From positions 4,552,501-4,616,500 of the forward strand of contig NZ_CP060784.1 in the NCBI RefSeq assembly GCF_014489555.1: a stretch of DNA of 64,000 bases, written 5' to 3'. The notes under the pieces are model-generated. The model was not told the origin of the DNA and searched no databases. It saw nothing but the letters and a program-made list of their open reading frames with translations. The position numbers and the translations under genes were made by a program. This document shows positions 52,052-63,313 of the stretch, piece after piece; position 1 is the first letter of the stretch, and the number at the start of each line of letters is the position of its first letter. This DNA comes from Hymenobacter qilianensis (lineage in GTDB: Bacteria; Bacteroidota; Bacteroidia; Cytophagales; Hymenobacteraceae).

Positions 52052-52786
52052 ATGGCAGGAAAACTCAATGGAAAAGTAGCTCTCATTACGGGTGCAAGTG
52101 CCGGCATCGGCGAAGCCTGCGCGCGGGCTTTGGCCGCCGAAGGAGCCAATTTGGTATTGACCGCCCGGCGCGACGAGCGGCTGGAATCACTAGCCGCGGA
52201 ACTGCGCCAATTGGGCGTGGAAGTAACGTTTGTAGCCGGCGACGCCCGCGACGAAGAAACTGCCCGCCGCACCGTGCAAGCCGCCACCGACTCGTTTGGC
52301 CGCCTCGACATCCTGATCAACAACGCCGGCGCTGGCAACTATAAAAACCTAGTTGACACGAGCGCCGACGAATACGACGAGCTCATGGACACGAACATGC
52401 GCACGACTTTCCTCTTCACCCGCCACGCCGTGCCCGTGATGCAAAGCCAGAAATCCGGCACCATTCTCATGCTCTCGTCGATGGCGGGCGTGTATGGTTT
52501 TGCGGGCGAAGCGGTGTACTGCGCCACCAAGTTTGCTCAGGTTGGCTTTGCTCAGGCCCTGGATAAAGAGCTGCGGCCCGACGGCATCAAAGTAGGCGCT
52601 ATCTGCCCCGGCGGCGTCAAAACGGAGTTTGCCCTGGGCAAAGGCCGCACCGAAGACAAAGTAGCCCAGTCGGGGATGCTGGAGCCCGAGGACGTGGCCG
52701 GCGCTGTGCTGCTGGCCTGCACGCAGTCGTCGAACTCGCGCATCATCGAGATTCAGATGCGCACCATGGACGAGGCGCTGACGTAA
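52052..52786 (+). CDS. Short-chain dehydrogenase/reductase
   Basis: A 244-residue classical SDR. It has the cofactor-binding TGASAGIGEA near the N-terminus, NNAGAGN, the active-site SSMAGVYGF and YCATKFAQVGFAQALDKELR. An Arg-rich segment after the second strand (TARRDERLESLA) suggests NADP(H) preference. It resembles 3-oxoacyl-ACP reductase- and YdfG-type enzymes; the substrate is unknown. The frame is intact. Confidence 0.9.
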   Translation: MAGKLNGKVALITGASAGIGEACARALAAEGANLVLTARRDERLESLAAELRQLGVEVTFVAGDARDEETARRTVQAATDSFGRLDILINNAGAGNYKNLVDTSADEYDELMDTNMRTTFLFTRHAVPVMQSQKSGTILMLSSMAGVYGFAGEAVYCATKFAQVGFAQALDKELRPDGIKVGAICPGGVKTEFALGKGRTEDKVAQSGMLEPEDVAGAVLLACTQSSNSRIIEIQMRTMDEALT

Positions 52787-52810
52787 GCCTTGGCTTTACA
52801 ACTAAATCAT

Positions 52811-52848
52811 AAAAAAGCCCCCAGCAGATACCTGGGGGGCTTTTTTGG
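52811..52848. terminator. Terminator after the SDR gene, unequal arms
   Basis: AAAAAAGCCCCCAG and CTGGGGGGCTTTTTT. Five C on the left, six G on the right. Confidence 0.9.
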
Positions 52849-52886
52849 TTCTTACGAAGCTATAAAACCTGCACTGTAGAAATCAG

Positions 52887-52995
52887 AACGATGTAGAGAC
52901 GCAACACTTTGCGTCTCGTCGTTGCTGATGTTTTTAACAGTGCAGTATGGGTCGTTCAACGACGAGACGCAAAGTGTTGCGTCTCTACATCGTTC
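52887..52995. repeat. Family B dispersed palindrome
   Basis: AACGATGTAGAGACGCAACA and its exact complement, private CAACACTTTG core in both arms, with GTCGTTGCTGATG and GGTCGTTCAACGACG in the centre. Confidence 0.93.
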
Positions 52996-53005
52996 AACCC
53001 GCTTC

Positions 53006-53733
53006 TTAAGTAGCTAATGCGGGCTGCCGCAGCAATTGATACAGGCTGGCTATATGGCTGAACAGCACCACCGGCACAATAAACGCGGGCAGCCACACAA
53101 ATGGAAAGCGCAGCACTCCCACATTTGGCTGCTCAAAAGCTAGCCGCTGAAGCGGAGTGGGGGCCGAGAGCAAAGCCAGCGTTACAATGATGCCAAGCAA
53201 TACCAAGGCAGCTATATTCCAGGCAATTAGCCCTCCCCTACCCAACCGCTTATTGCGCCACAAACTTGCCACCACCGGAGCCGTCAGGCCCGAGAGAACA
53301 TCGAAGTTGCGGCCGGAAAACGTCATCAGCTCGGGCACCAGATGAGCGGCTGCCAGTCCGTATAAGCCGATTTCCACGCCTATCCGCACTACGCTGATGG
53401 CAGCCAGATCGGCAAGGGGCAGGCGGGCCATCCAGCGGCGGCCTTGCGGGGAAATAACGATGGCCAGAATCACGGCTAGGGCCGGAAAAAGTGCGCCCAG
53501 CGCCAAGCGGGGCGGCAGCGCGTCCAAATCGGTTTGATAAAAGCCCCCAGCGCCAAGCCGGCCTGCGCGGTAAGCCACAGGCCAACGATCAGCCAGTAAT
53601 AGTTGACTGAGCTGCCAGCGCGTTGAATCGCCTGCGCCATCAGCCACGCGGTAAAAGAAGTACAGGCCACAAACAGCACGCTAAGCCAGGCGGGCGCTGG
53701 TGCGTTCAAGTAGTCCAGATTGACAGTAGGCAT
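53006..53733 (-). CDS. Unknown multi-pass membrane protein, one frame break
   Basis: One base restored at C 53544-53548 joins two frames (LGGFYQTDLDALPPRLALGA) into 242 residues. About seven hydrophobic segments are visible, for example LSVLFVACTSFTAWLM, IAALVLLGIIVTLALLS and WLPAFIVPVVLFSHIASLYQ. No catalytic motif is recognised. It is probably an inner-membrane protein without a known function, convergent with the SDR gene across a terminator and a family B repeat. Confidence 0.72.
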
Positions 53734-53911
53734 GAAAAGCAGGTGTTAGTAGTGGCTTACTAGATAATAATATAGCCATAATTGAATAAAAGTACTAGCG
53801 CGTCTTTTCGCATCCTTACCTGCCAGGAATGCGCGCTAATTCACTGAGCTAATATCCTATTTCATTGCGTCTACATCCGGCTTCATCAGAATCTGATTCC
53901 GGGCCGGAAAG

Positions 53912-53930
53912 ATGCTCGTGACCTTTGTAC
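53912..53930 (+). promoter_or_regulatory. -7-like box of the OMP receptor gene
   Basis: GTGACCTTTGTAC: GACCTTTG matches TAnnTTTG except the first base, about 55 bp before the start codon. Confidence 0.35.
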
Positions 53931-53979
53931 CACGCCAGCCATCAAGGCTGCTTAGCACAACCAGTCACGCACTTAGACC

Positions 53980-56411
53980 ATGAAAAACGCTGTTAAATTT
54001 CTCCTGCTGGTGTTTGCCAGTCTTTCTTTCAAGAGCTTCGCACAGGATAGCACGTCGCTCTCCGGAACCGTACTCGACCAGGAGCACGCCGCAGTGCCTT
54101 TTGTGAATGTAACGCTCGTCAAAGCCGCCGACACCGCTCTTATAGTCGGCACGGTAACGGACGTTAACGGCGGCTTCAAACTAAATGCCCCCCAGCCAGG
54201 ATTTTTCCGCCTGCAAGTGATGGGCCTCGGCTATATGCAATGGACATCAGCAGCGTTTGAGGTCAGCGCAGAAGCCGGCGGACGTGATTTCGGCGCTATC
54301 GTGCTGGCGCCCAGCACGCAGTTGCTCAAGGAAGTAAAAGTGCAAGCCATGAAGCCTACGGTGGTGCAGCTCGCAGACCGCACGGTGGTCAACGTGGAAG
54401 GCACGGCACTGGCGGCCGGCAACACTGCCTTCGACGTGCTAGCCCGAGCGCCCGGCGTATTTGTGGACCAGGACGGCAGCATTCAATTGAATGGCAAGGC
54501 CGGTGTGCAAATTATGCTGGATGGCAAGCGGGTGTACCTCACGGGCAAAGAATTACAGACCGTGCTGCAAAGCATGCCCGCAGAACAGGTTCGCACCTTG
54601 GAGCTCATTTCCAACCCCTCCGCCCGATTCGATGCCGAGGGCACGGCCGGTGTCATCAACCTGACGCTCAAGAAAAATCAGCAGGCAGGTCTCAACGGCA
54701 GCGTGTATGCTGGAGCTCAATACAATGGTCGGGCCGGCTACTCAGGCGGTGGCACACTGAATGTAAAACACGGCGCTTGGAACTCGTTTGGCAGCCTGGA
54801 TATGGCCCAGCGTCCTAACCTGCACACTATTGCGGCAAATCGCACCTTCGATGCCTCAGGTCCCGGTGTTCAGTTTCGACAAGACAGTCGGCAGACCGGA
54901 ACGCGCAAGACGCCTTCCTTGCGGGTAGGCACTGATTATGACTTCAACGCCAAGCACAATGTAGGAGTCACGGCTAACGTGGTGTTGGCTGATGAATCAA
55001 ATGTGTTCAGAACCGAAACGCTACTCGGCGCTGACGCGGACACCAGCCGGCAGCAGGTGGAGGCGCGCAATACTCTTAACAACCGCCTGACTAGCGGCAC
55101 TTTCAACCTGCACTACCTCGGCAAACTGGACACCCTAGGCACCACATTATCGGCCGATGCCGACTACGTAACCCTGACCGATGACACGCGCAGCACTTTC
55201 CTAAACCGGTATCTGCCCGTGAATGCGGTCGAGGAAGGAAGGACGCAAACGCTGGCCAGCGACAACCCCGTGAACTACGATATCTACGCGGCCAAAATGG
55301 ACTACACTAAAGCGCTGGGGGCAATTCTGAGCTTGAGTTGGGGGGCAAAATAAGCCAAGTTCGCTCCGACAATGAGCTGGCATTCTACACGAACTCCGCG
55401 AGTGAGCGTATCCTGGATATAACGCGCAGCAACCACTTCGTGTATCGGGAAAATATCGTGGCGGGCTACACCAACTTCAGCACCAGCCTGGGCGATAAGT
55501 GGAAGCTGCAAGCCGGCCTGAGGGCTGAGCAAACCCGCAGCAAAGGCAACTCCCGCACCCTGGGCACCACTACGGCCCGCCGCTACCTCGATCTGTTCCC
55601 GAGCATGTTTGTGCAGCAAAATGTGAGTAAGGAGTACCAGGTCAGCTACCAGTACAGCCGCCGCATCAGCCGGCCACGCTACGAAGACCTCAACCCTTTC
55701 GTGTTCTTCCTCGACCCGTACACCTTCGCCCAGGGCAACCCACAGTTGCGCCCACAATACACGAATTCCTGGCAGGTATCGCAGACGCTAAAGTCGACTT
55801 ACAATCTCACGCTGGGCTTTGCCCGAACTGCCGATTACATCGCGGAAATCCCCACGCAGAATGCTCAGGATACCTTGACCCTAATGCAGCAGCGCAACGT
55901 GGACCGCTTCGACCAACTGAATGGAACCCTTTCGGTGCCTGTAAAGCTCGGCTCGAAGTGGCAAATGAACAACGTGCTTAGCGTGGCTTACCAACACTTT
56001 CAGACGGAGCTGCAAGGTCAGAAAGTAAATAACCGCCAGCTGCATTACTTCCTGCAATCCAGCCAGCAGGTACAGCTGCCCGGCCAGCTTAAGCTGGAAG
56101 TGAGCGGCATGTATCTGGGACCGCAGGCCTACGGGATTTACCAAGTGAAGCCTATCTGGTGGGTAGATGCTGGCCTGAAGCGCTCCTTCCTGGGCGACAA
56201 GCTGGACGTGAGCCTGAACGTGGTGGATATCTTCCGCTCGCGCCAGCTGCGGGGCTCTTTCCAGACGGCCAGCAACCGCACCGCCTTCGACGTATATCGT
56301 GGTACCCAAAGCGTGGGGCTGCAAGTGCGCTATTCGTTCAGCAAAGGCGCGGCGTTTAAAGCCAAAACCCGTACCACCAACCTGGATGAGCTGAATCGCG
56401 CCAAAGACTAG
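53980..56411 (+). CDS. Outer-membrane beta-barrel receptor with carboxypeptidase-like domain, one frame break
   Basis: One base restored at G 55317-55321 gives ALGGNSELELGGKISQVR and about 810 residues. Just 22 bp further, the six-G run at 55344 is intact and in the correct frame, so one of two adjacent runs is short. Order: signal peptide (KNAVKFLLLVFASLSFKSFA), carboxypeptidase-regulatory-like domain (about 25-105), a TonB plug-like region (AFDVLARAPGVFVDQDGSI) and a C-terminal barrel of the OMP_b-brl type (YQVSYQYSRRISRPRYEDLN). Ligand unknown. The sensor kinase and LytTR regulator immediately downstream suggest it reports to them. Confidence 0.88.
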
Positions 56412-56458
56412 CCTTGCCCTAGCAGCTGTCCTTAGTACCTTCCTTGAAGACACCACGC

Positions 56459-57481
56459 ATGCTCCGACGAATTATCACCGCTGCGCTTACGGCCATAGCT
56501 TGGTTTTACATCATCGTATTTATCAAGATGGGCACCGTGTGGTTTTTCAACCTACGGGGCATGATAGAGCTGCCGTTTATCTTTCTCTTTATGCTCAGCT
56601 CGTTTTGGGTGCATGAGAAAATAGCCTTGCTCTTCACCTCTGCCCGGCTCGATTGGCTACCTAACTGGGCTAAACGGCTGCTGGAAGGCGCGGCCGTATT
56701 TGCTACCGCCATGCTCCTGTGCTGCCTCTTTGTTTTCGTCCCTGCTTCCTTATTGATTCCAACTGCCAAATTTCCGGCTCAAGACCTGCGGCTTTGGTTG
56801 GTGTTTACGGCATTCCTGTTCCTGTTCTTTTACTATTTCGTGGAGCGGGAAAGGGTGCAGAAAAAGCTACAACTGGAGTTTCTGCGAGCGGAGCAACTGC
56901 AGAAAGAAAGCTTTCAGGCTCAATTGGAAGCCCTAAAAAACCAGGTAAACCCGCACTTCCTGTTTAATAGCCTGAACGTACTTGGGTCCTTGATTTACAA
57001 AGACCAGGACCAAGCCGTTACGTTTCTGCACCGACTCTCGGGTGTGTACCGCTCGGTGCTTACCCACAGCGACCGGCTTACAGTGCCGTTGCGGGCTGAG
57101 CTAGAGCTAGCCGACGCCTACATCTACTTAATGAAAACCCGCTTTGGCGATACCCTGGATTTTCAGATAGATGTACCCGCCGACAAGCAAGTTTGCGAGG
57201 TACCTCCCGCGGTGCTGCAACTGCTCATTGAGAATGCTATCAAGCACAACGGAGCCACGACCAACAAGCCTTTGCGCGTGCGGATTTGTGTTGATCAAGA
57301 TCAGCTAGTAGTAGAAAACAACCGTCAGCCGCGCTTGGATGCAGCACCGTCAACGGGACTGGGCCTGCAAAATATTATCAACCGCTATGAGCACCTGACG
57401 CCGAAACCCGTGCAGATTGTCCCGACTGACGAGACCTTTACCGTGCGGCTTCCCTTGCTGTCTGCCTCCCCCACCGTATGA
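56459..57481 (+). CDS. LytS-type sensor histidine kinase
   Basis: A 340-residue protein from MLRRIITAALTAIAWFYIIV. Four membrane segments occur in the first 130 residues. Then comes the His_kinase domain with His166 in NQVNPHFLFNSLNVLGS and the ATP-binding N-box LLIENAIKHNG, followed by GLGLQNIINRYEHL. It lacks a periplasmic sensor of note. Its stop codon overlaps the regulator's ATG (ATGA), so the two are coupled. Confidence 0.9.
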   Translation: MLRRIITAALTAIAWFYIIVFIKMGTVWFFNLRGMIELPFIFLFMLSSFWVHEKIALLFTSARLDWLPNWAKRLLEGAAVFATAMLLCCLFVFVPASLLIPTAKFPAQDLRLWLVFTAFLFLFFYYFVERERVQKKLQLEFLRAEQLQKESFQAQLEALKNQVNPHFLFNSLNVLGSLIYKDQDQAVTFLHRLSGVYRSVLTHSDRLTVPLRAELELADAYIYLMKTRFGDTLDFQIDVPADKQVCEVPPAVLQLLIENAIKHNGATTNKPLRVRICVDQDQLVVENNRQPRLDAAPSTGLGLQNIINRYEHLTPKPVQIVPTDETFTVRLPLLSASPTV

Positions 57482-58235
57482 ACGTACTCATTATTGAAGA
57501 TGAGCAGCTGGCCGCCGAGGTGCTAGCGAGCATAATTACCCGCCTGCGCCCCCAAGCTACTATTATGGCTTCCCTCGGCTCGGTGGCAGAGGCAGTGGAA
57601 TGGCTGACACTGCACCAAGCTCCCGACCTGATTTTCTGCGACATCCATCTTTCCGACGGCAATAGCTTCAGCATATTTCAGCAGGTGGATGTGCGGAGCC
57701 CGGTCATCTTCACCACTGCCTATAACGAGTATGCCATTGAAGCTTTTAAGGTAAATAGTATCGATTATCTGCTCAAACCTATTGAAGCCGGGGAGGTGGC
57801 TAAGGCCCTGAAAAAGTACGAGGAGTTGCAGCGTCACCATTTGCCTTATGGTTTGGAAAACCTGCAGCGCCTAGTGCATACGCCGGCGCCGGCTACTTTC
57901 CGCACTCGGTTTTTGGTAAAGCAAGGCCAGGGGTTGAAGTCGGTAGGGGCCGATGAGGTGGCGTATTTTTTCGCGGAAGAAGGCGTTGTGTTTTTGGTTA
58001 CGAAGCAGGGGCGCGGTTTATAATCAATCTCACGCTAGATCAGCTGGAAGAACAGCTGGACGGCAGCCAGTTTTTCCGGGCAAATCGGCAATTCATCGTG
58101 CACATTGGGGCCGTGCAGGAGGTCCGGCCTTACTTCAAGGGGCGCTTGTCGTTGGTTGTGAAGCCGCCAATAACCGAGGAGCAGGTAGTGACTAGCAGCC
58201 GGGCGGCCGCCTTCCGACAGTGGCTGGATATGTAG
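57478..58235 (+). CDS. LytTR-family response regulator, one frame break
   Basis: One base restored at G 58008-58011 (four G to five) gives VTKQGARFIINLTLDQLEEQ and 252 residues. The receiver domain has acidic IEDEQ, phospho-acceptor Asp55 in FCDIHLSDG, TTAYNEY and LLKPIEAG. The LytTR DNA-binding domain follows (RFLVKQGQGLKSVGADEVAY to FRQWLDM). It is phosphorylated by the kinase just upstream and probably controls a nearby envelope function. Confidence 0.88.
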
Positions 58236-58260
58236 TGCGTGAGGAGGTCTGCGTGAGCCT

Positions 58261-59252
58261 TCACATTTGCTGCACTTGCTGCCAGATGTCTTCCTCCACT
58301 GGAATACCATGCTTCAGATTATCCTGGCGGGTAGCATACGACTGCTCGCCGGGGTAGTACACCTGCTCGCCGGTTTCCGACGGCGCGCCGCTTTTGGTGT
58401 AGCTAATAATTTCCTCAATCAGGCTCGCGTGCATGTTGGGCTGATGCAAGGCAATAAAGCACTGCGACACGCCCGCCTCAGTGCCCGACCGCGTGATGGC
58501 CGCCGTGGAACGGCCACCGCTGAGGGCGGTCAACAGCACGTCGAGTACCAACGACAGGCCCGACCCTTTCCAAAAGCCAATAGGCAGGGCCCGCTCTGAG
58601 GCCAGAATATCGGCGGCGTTGGTAGTGAGCTTACCGTCTTGGTCGTAGCCGCCGGGCACAGGTAGAGGTTCCTGCCGGGTGGCGTAGGTATTGAGCTTGC
58701 CATAAGAGAACTGCGAAATTGCCATATCCAGCACGATGGGGGCTTTTCGGCGCGCGGCACGGCAATTACTAGTGGATTGTTGCCCAGCCGTGCGTCGGTG
58801 CCGCCCCAGGGCGTGACGTTGGCAATGGTATTGGTAAAGCAAATGCCGATACAGCCGGCTTCGGCGGCCTGCCAGCCGTAGGTGCCGCCGCGCATCCAGT
58901 GGTTGGTGTTGCGGAGCGCCACGCAGCCAATGCCATGCTCCTTGGCCAAAGCAATAGCCCGATCCATGCAGACGCTGGCGCTGTACATGCCGGGGGCTAA
59001 GTTGCCATCCCAGCGCTCCAGTGCGCCATTTTGCTCCATACATTCGGGCTCGGCGGCTGGATGAATCAAGCCTTGCTGCACGACCTGCACAAACGTGGGA
59101 AACCGGTTGAGGCCATGGGTATACACGCCGTCGCGGCTATTCTGGGCAAAAATGGTGGCACAGTGCTCGGCTCTTTCTTCCGAAAAGGAAAGCGACAATA
59201 GCACTCGCATTAACTCTTGCTGTAATTGTGGGTAAGGGATGCGAAGGCTCAT
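58261..59252 (-). CDS. yiaK: YiaK-type 3-dehydro-L-gulonate 2-dehydrogenase, one frame break
   Basis: One base restored at G 58738-58742 gives AEKPPIVLDMAISQFSYGKL and 330 residues. It closely follows the E. coli YiaK layout: GVYTHGLNRFPTFVQ, ALRNTNHWMRGGTYGWQAAE, CIGICFTNTIANVTPWGG, and a C-terminal FWKGSGLSLVLDVLLTAL. It uses NAD(P)H to reduce a 2-keto sugar acid or the reverse, so it may act on uronate or ascorbate-type breakdown products. The exact substrate here is inferred. Confidence 0.85.
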
Positions 59253-59702
59253 GGGGGGCTTTTTTGTTGATGATTAGCAGCTACTTGTGGTTGTCCGCTA
59301 GAAAGCAGCTTACTCTTGTGCATTCGGGCCAGCATTACGCTGCCTGCTTCCGGTTTCATCTAGCATACTCAAGTTTGCAATACGCGATTTTTCAAATTTC
59401 TACCTGCTTTTTCGCCACTGTCATCTATTCGGGCAGCGCATCTACGGGTTGCCCAACGGCATTTTCAGATCTTAAGGAGAGAAATTAGCCCCCCACATGG
59501 TAGCAAGGCTCGTGAGCAAGCGGATGGGTTTTGGCTTGGGTCATAGCTCCTCCGTAGTAATACGGACAAAAAACGAAGCTGAAGTGTCGTAAAATCCGTA
59601 GTAGCTAACTGTCCCCGCTGTAGCGCCGACACGTTATACACAACAGATTTACGAGCAGGCACCATTGTCCCTGTGCGTCTGAGGCTTTATACATTTCGAT
59701 TG
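59253..59702. other. Divergent region, yiaK and trehalose genes
   Basis: 450 bp with no convincing gene. A GGGGGGCTTTTTT tract directly precedes the yiaK ATG. On the plus strand TACATTTC (59690-59697) is a -7-like box just before the trehalose gene start at 59703, which implies a very short or leaderless mRNA. Confidence 0.45.
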
Positions 59703-61928
59703 ATGGCCAGAACCATTATTGTTTCCAACCGCTTGCCGACCAAAGTGCAGCGCACCGCCGACGGGCTTACTTTTCAACCCAGCGAAGGCGGGCTGGCAAC
59801 TGGCTTGGGCTCCATTTACAGGGCCGATGACAACATTTGGGTGGGCTGGCCGGGCTTATTCGTAGATAATCCCGCCGAACAACAGCACGTAGCCGACCAG
59901 CTCCGCAACGACAGCATGGCGCCCGTATTCCTGACCGAAACCGAAATCCGGGATTTTTACGAAGGCTTCAGCAACTCCACGCTCTGGCCTATTTTTCACT
60001 ATTTCAACGAATACGCCAGCTTTGAAGAAGCTCATTGGGAAGCCTACGTAGCGGCCAATCAGAAATTCTGCGACGCCGTACTGGAGCTGGCCGGCCCCGA
60101 CGATACCATCTGGGTGCACGACTACCAGCTGCTGCTCTTGCCCCAGATGCTGCGCCGCGCGCGACCCAATGCCACCATTGGCTTCTTCCTGCACATTCCG
60201 TTTCCTTCATATGAGCTGCTGCGGGTGCTGCCCTGGAGCAAGGAGCTGCTGGAAGGCATGCTGGGCGCCGATCTGATTGGCTTCCACACCTTCTACTACA
60301 TGCGCCATTTCCTGAGCGCGGTGTCCAACCTGCTGGGTCTGCCCAATCAGAACGGCCAGATTGAAACGCCCAGCCGCATGGTGCTCGTCGATGCCTTCCC
60401 GATGGGCATCGACTATGAGCGCTACGCCTCGGCCGCCGCGTCTGAAGCTGCGCTGGCGCATATCGAAACCTTCCGCGAAGCCCTGCGCGGGGTGCGCATG
60501 ATCCTGTCCATCGACCGCCTCGACTATACCAAGGGCATTGCCCAGCGTCTGCGGGCCTTTGAAGAACTGCTAAAGCGCTATCCCGAGTGGCGCGAGCAGG
60601 TGAGCCTGCTCATGCTGGTGGTGCCCTCCCGCGACCAGGTAACGCAGTATCAGGCCCTGAAAGTAGAGGTAGATGAGCTGGTAGGCCGCATCAACGCCCA
60701 GTACGGCACTATTGCCTGGACTCCCATTCTGTACTTCTACCGCTCGCTGCCCTTCGACCAGCTGGTGGCGCTCTACCGGCTAGCCGACGTGGCGCTGGTA
60801 ACGCCTGTGCGCGATGGTATGAACCTGGTAGCCAAGGAATTCATTGCCTGCAAAGCCGACCAGCGCGGCGTGCTCATCCTCAGCGAACGGGCCGGCGCGG
60901 CCCAAGAGCTCTCCGATGCGCTGCTCATCAACCCCACCGCCACCGGCAAAGTGGCCGACGTACTGCACCAGGCCCTGACCATGCCGGAGGAAGAGCAAAA
61001 AAGCCGCATGAGCAGCTTGCAGGCTTTGGTGCGGCAATACGACGTGTTTGCCTGGACGGAGCTGTTCATGAATCGGTTGGCGTACAGCAAGATCAAGCAG
61101 CTGACGTTGGGCACCGATTTACTGGATGACGATGCCAGCGCCCAATTGCGGCGCGACTATCAAAAAGCCCCCCATCGCCTGTTATTGCTCGATTATGGCG
61201 GCACCTTGGTCGGTTTTCACAACAACCCCGAGCACGCGAAGCCCGACGAAGAGCTGCTCCATCTGCTGCGCGCCCTCACGGCCAACCCGCAGAACCGCGT
61301 CGTTATTATCAGCGGCCACGACCGCCCAACGCTGGAAAAATGGCTGGGCCACCTCCGCCTCGATTTTATTGCCGAGCATGGCGTTTGGCTGCGGCGGGCG
61401 GGCGAAGAATGGTACCTTTTTCGGCCAATGGAGTCGGTATGGAAGCAGGCATTCCGACCTTTGCTGGAGCAGTATGTCAGCCGCACCGCCGGCGCGTTCA
61501 TTGAAGAGAAAGATTACTCCCTGGTGTGGCACTACCGCCGCGCCGACGCTGCCCTGGGCGAAGTACGCTCGCGCGAGTTGCTAAACCATCTCAATTTTAT
61601 GACTTCCAACACCGATTTGCAGGTTCTGGAGGGCAATAAAGCGCTGGAAATAAAGACTATCGGTATTACGAAAGGCACCGCCGCCCAGCGCTGGCTCACG
61701 CCTGATTCTTCCGACTTTATCCTGGCCATCGGCGACGACCGCAGCGACGAAGACATCTTCCGGGCTTTGCCCGCCCACGCCTACAGCGTGAAGGTTGGCA
61801 GCGCCATCCACTCAGCGGCCCGCTACGCGGTGGGCGGCGTTTCGGACGTGCGCAAGCTGCTTACCGAGCTTACCGAGGTAGAAGCCAACCGCCCAGATGT
61901 ACACATAGCGCAGTCCACTCCTACCTAG
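59703..61928 (+). CDS. Fused trehalose-6-phosphate synthase/phosphatase, atypical phosphatase motif
   Basis: A 741-residue fusion from [20 protein letters not shown]; a longer in-frame start at 59673 overlaps the promoter. The GT20 synthase occupies about residues 1-470 ([61 protein letters not shown]). A HAD phosphatase follows. Its motif I is [10 protein letters not shown] (Asp497), where the usual second Asp is Gly499; later motifs [11 protein letters not shown] and ISGHDRPTL look normal. The synthase makes trehalose-6-phosphate from UDP-glucose and glucose-6-phosphate; the phosphatase may be weak or altered. The frame is intact. Confidence 0.9.
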   Translation: MARTIIVSNRLPTKVQRTADGLTFQPSEGGLATGLGSIYRADDNIWVGWPGLFVDNPAEQQHVADQLRNDSMAPVFLTETEIRDFYEGFSNSTLWPIFHYFNEYASFEEAHWEAYVAANQKFCDAVLELAGPDDTIWVHDYQLLLLPQMLRRARPNATIGFFLHIPFPSYELLRVLPWSKELLEGMLGADLIGFHTFYYMRHFLSAVSNLLGLPNQNGQIETPSRMVLVDAFPMGIDYERYASAAASEAALAHIETFREALRGVRMILSIDRLDYTKGIAQRLRAFEELLKRYPEWREQVSLLMLVVPSRDQVTQYQALKVEVDELVGRINAQYGTIAWTPILYFYRSLPFDQLVALYRLADVALVTPVRDGMNLVAKEFIACKADQRGVLILSERAGAAQELSDALLINPTATGKVADVLHQALTMPEEEQKSRMSSLQALVRQYDVFAWTELFMNRLAYSKIKQLTLGTDLLDDDASAQLRRDYQKAPHRLLLLDYGGTLVGFHNNPEHAKPDEELLHLLRALTANPQNRVVIISGHDRPTLEKWLGHLRLDFIAEHGVWLRRAGEEWYLFRPMESVWKQAFRPLLEQYVSRTAGAFIEEKDYSLVWHYRRADAALGEVRSRELLNHLNFMTSNTDLQVLEGNKALEIKTIGITKGTAAQRWLTPDSSDFILAIGDDRSDEDIFRALPAHAYSVKVGSAIHSAARYAVGGVSDVRKLLTELTEVEANRPDVHIAQSTPT

Positions 61929-61947
61929 TGTCGCGCTGTTAGCCATT

Positions 61948-61994
61948 GAATGCAAAAAAGCCCCCAGCGAAGTTCTGGGGGCTTTTTTGCATTC
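61948..61994. terminator. Bidirectional terminator between trehalose and SDR genes
   Basis: GAATGCAAAAAAGCCCCCAG faces CTGGGGGCTTTTTTGCATTC across a short loop. Both arms have five G/C. Confidence 0.95.
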
Positions 61995-62003
61995 AACTGT
62001 TTC

Positions 62004-62749
62004 CTAATGGCTGTTAATCTGCTCAAATCGAGCATCAAGCTCGGCGCGCGAGGCCTGTCGGATCTTCTCGGAGGTGCCATAGCCTATTTCCTGCTCCCCC
62101 GCTGCTAGTCGGGCCACGATACTGTCCGCAAACTCATCGACAGGTACGGCCCAGGTGTGCAAGCCGGGTCCGCCCAGGTCGGTATTGACGCCGGGCGGCA
62201 CAATTTCCAGCACGCTCACCCCAACGGACACAAGCTGCTGCCGGAGCGAGAGTGTAAAGGAGTGCAGCGCCGCCTTAGTAGCGCTATAAATAGGCGCCGC
62301 CGCCATCGGCGCAAAAGCCAGCCCCGACGATACATTGATAACCACGGGATTAGGTTGCTGCCGCAGGTGGGGCAGCAGCAAAGCCGTCAGGTGAATGGGC
62401 GCTTCAAAGTTGATAGCAATTTCCTGGCGCTGCTCTTCCCAAGCCTCCAGGCTGGGGGCAAATCGGCGAGCTGGAAACGGTTTTGGATGCCAGCGTTATT
62501 GATCAGCACATTCAGGGCTGGGAAGTCGGCTTGTACTTGGCGGGCCAGTTCAGCGCGGTCGGTGGCCTGCGCAAGGTCGCACTCGTAGATGTGCAAACCG
62601 GAAACTTTGTCTTGAGCTTCGCGCAGCTTATCGGCGCGGCGTCCGCAGATAATTACGTCGCTGCCCGCCTCACGCAGGCGCTGGGCCAGTGCGAACCCAA
62701 TACCGGAAGCGCCACCCGTTATCAGAATCGTGTTGTTTTGAAGGTTCAT
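62004..62749 (-). CDS. Short-chain dehydrogenase/reductase (DltE-like), one frame break
   Basis: One base restored at G 62454-62458 gives ADLPPSLEAWEEQRQEIAIN and 248 residues. Motifs: LITGGASGIGFALAQRLREA, NNAGIQ, VINVSSGLAFAPM and YSATKAALHSFTLSLRQQL. This is a classical SDR with likely NADP(H) use. Substrate unknown. Confidence 0.87.
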
Positions 62750-62904
62750 AGAATAGCTGCGACTAATGGTTGAGGTAGAAATATCTTCTCCTAAACGCAG
62801 ACGAAGCGTGTGAGAACGAAAACCATGAACCCTGACCCAACCTTTTTTGCCAGCGGCAATGCTAGCGGCTTACACAACCACAGAAACGGACAGGAAAAGG
62901 CATA

Positions 62905-62934
62905 AAAAAAGGCATCCCACCCGGAATGCCCTTT
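62905..62934 (-). terminator. Intrinsic terminator upstream of the SDR gene, minus strand
   Basis: On the minus strand GGCATTCC, loop GGGT, GGGATGCC (one G-T pair) then seven T. It lies about 155 bp before the SDR start codon and so ends a separate upstream transcript or attenuates the SDR gene. Confidence 0.6.
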
Positions 62935-63110
62935 TCAAATCCCAAAGTTGAAGACAAAGTCCCACCCCTACTTCAACTTGGGTTAGCCTCCCAGAATCGG
63001 CGCCACAACTGACAGTATTGGCACCATTCCAGAGACTAAGACTGTTGGTGAAAGCCAGCTAAACAGCTTATCACGAATATCTTCATTAAGGTGTAAGCCT
63101 CAATTATGAT
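62935..63110 (-). ncRNA. Candidate small transcript with hairpin and possible 14-residue peptide
   Basis: Upstream of the terminator the minus strand has a perfect 9-bp stem, AAGTTGAAG (62979-62971) with CTTCAACTT (62953-62945). Before it lies a short open frame (63027-62983) coding MVPILSVVAPILGG. The frame is open further upstream without an ATG. No family is recognised. The rest of the 62750-63313 gap, including 63111-63313, shows no gene. Confidence 0.3.
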
Positions 63111-63313
63111 GGCAATTTAGAAAAAAGTTGGTAATACCTAATGTATCTACCTTGAAAATTTATAGGGCGAATGTAAAAAACCTGTACTTTTATTAAAACA
63201 GCCCCATAGAATAGAGGCTATTATCATAACACCACACAATTAATAAGGAACTTTGCATTGTGTCGCCGCTCCACATCCTAGTTTCCTTTTTCTCCTTCTA
63301 CAGAACCTAAAGC

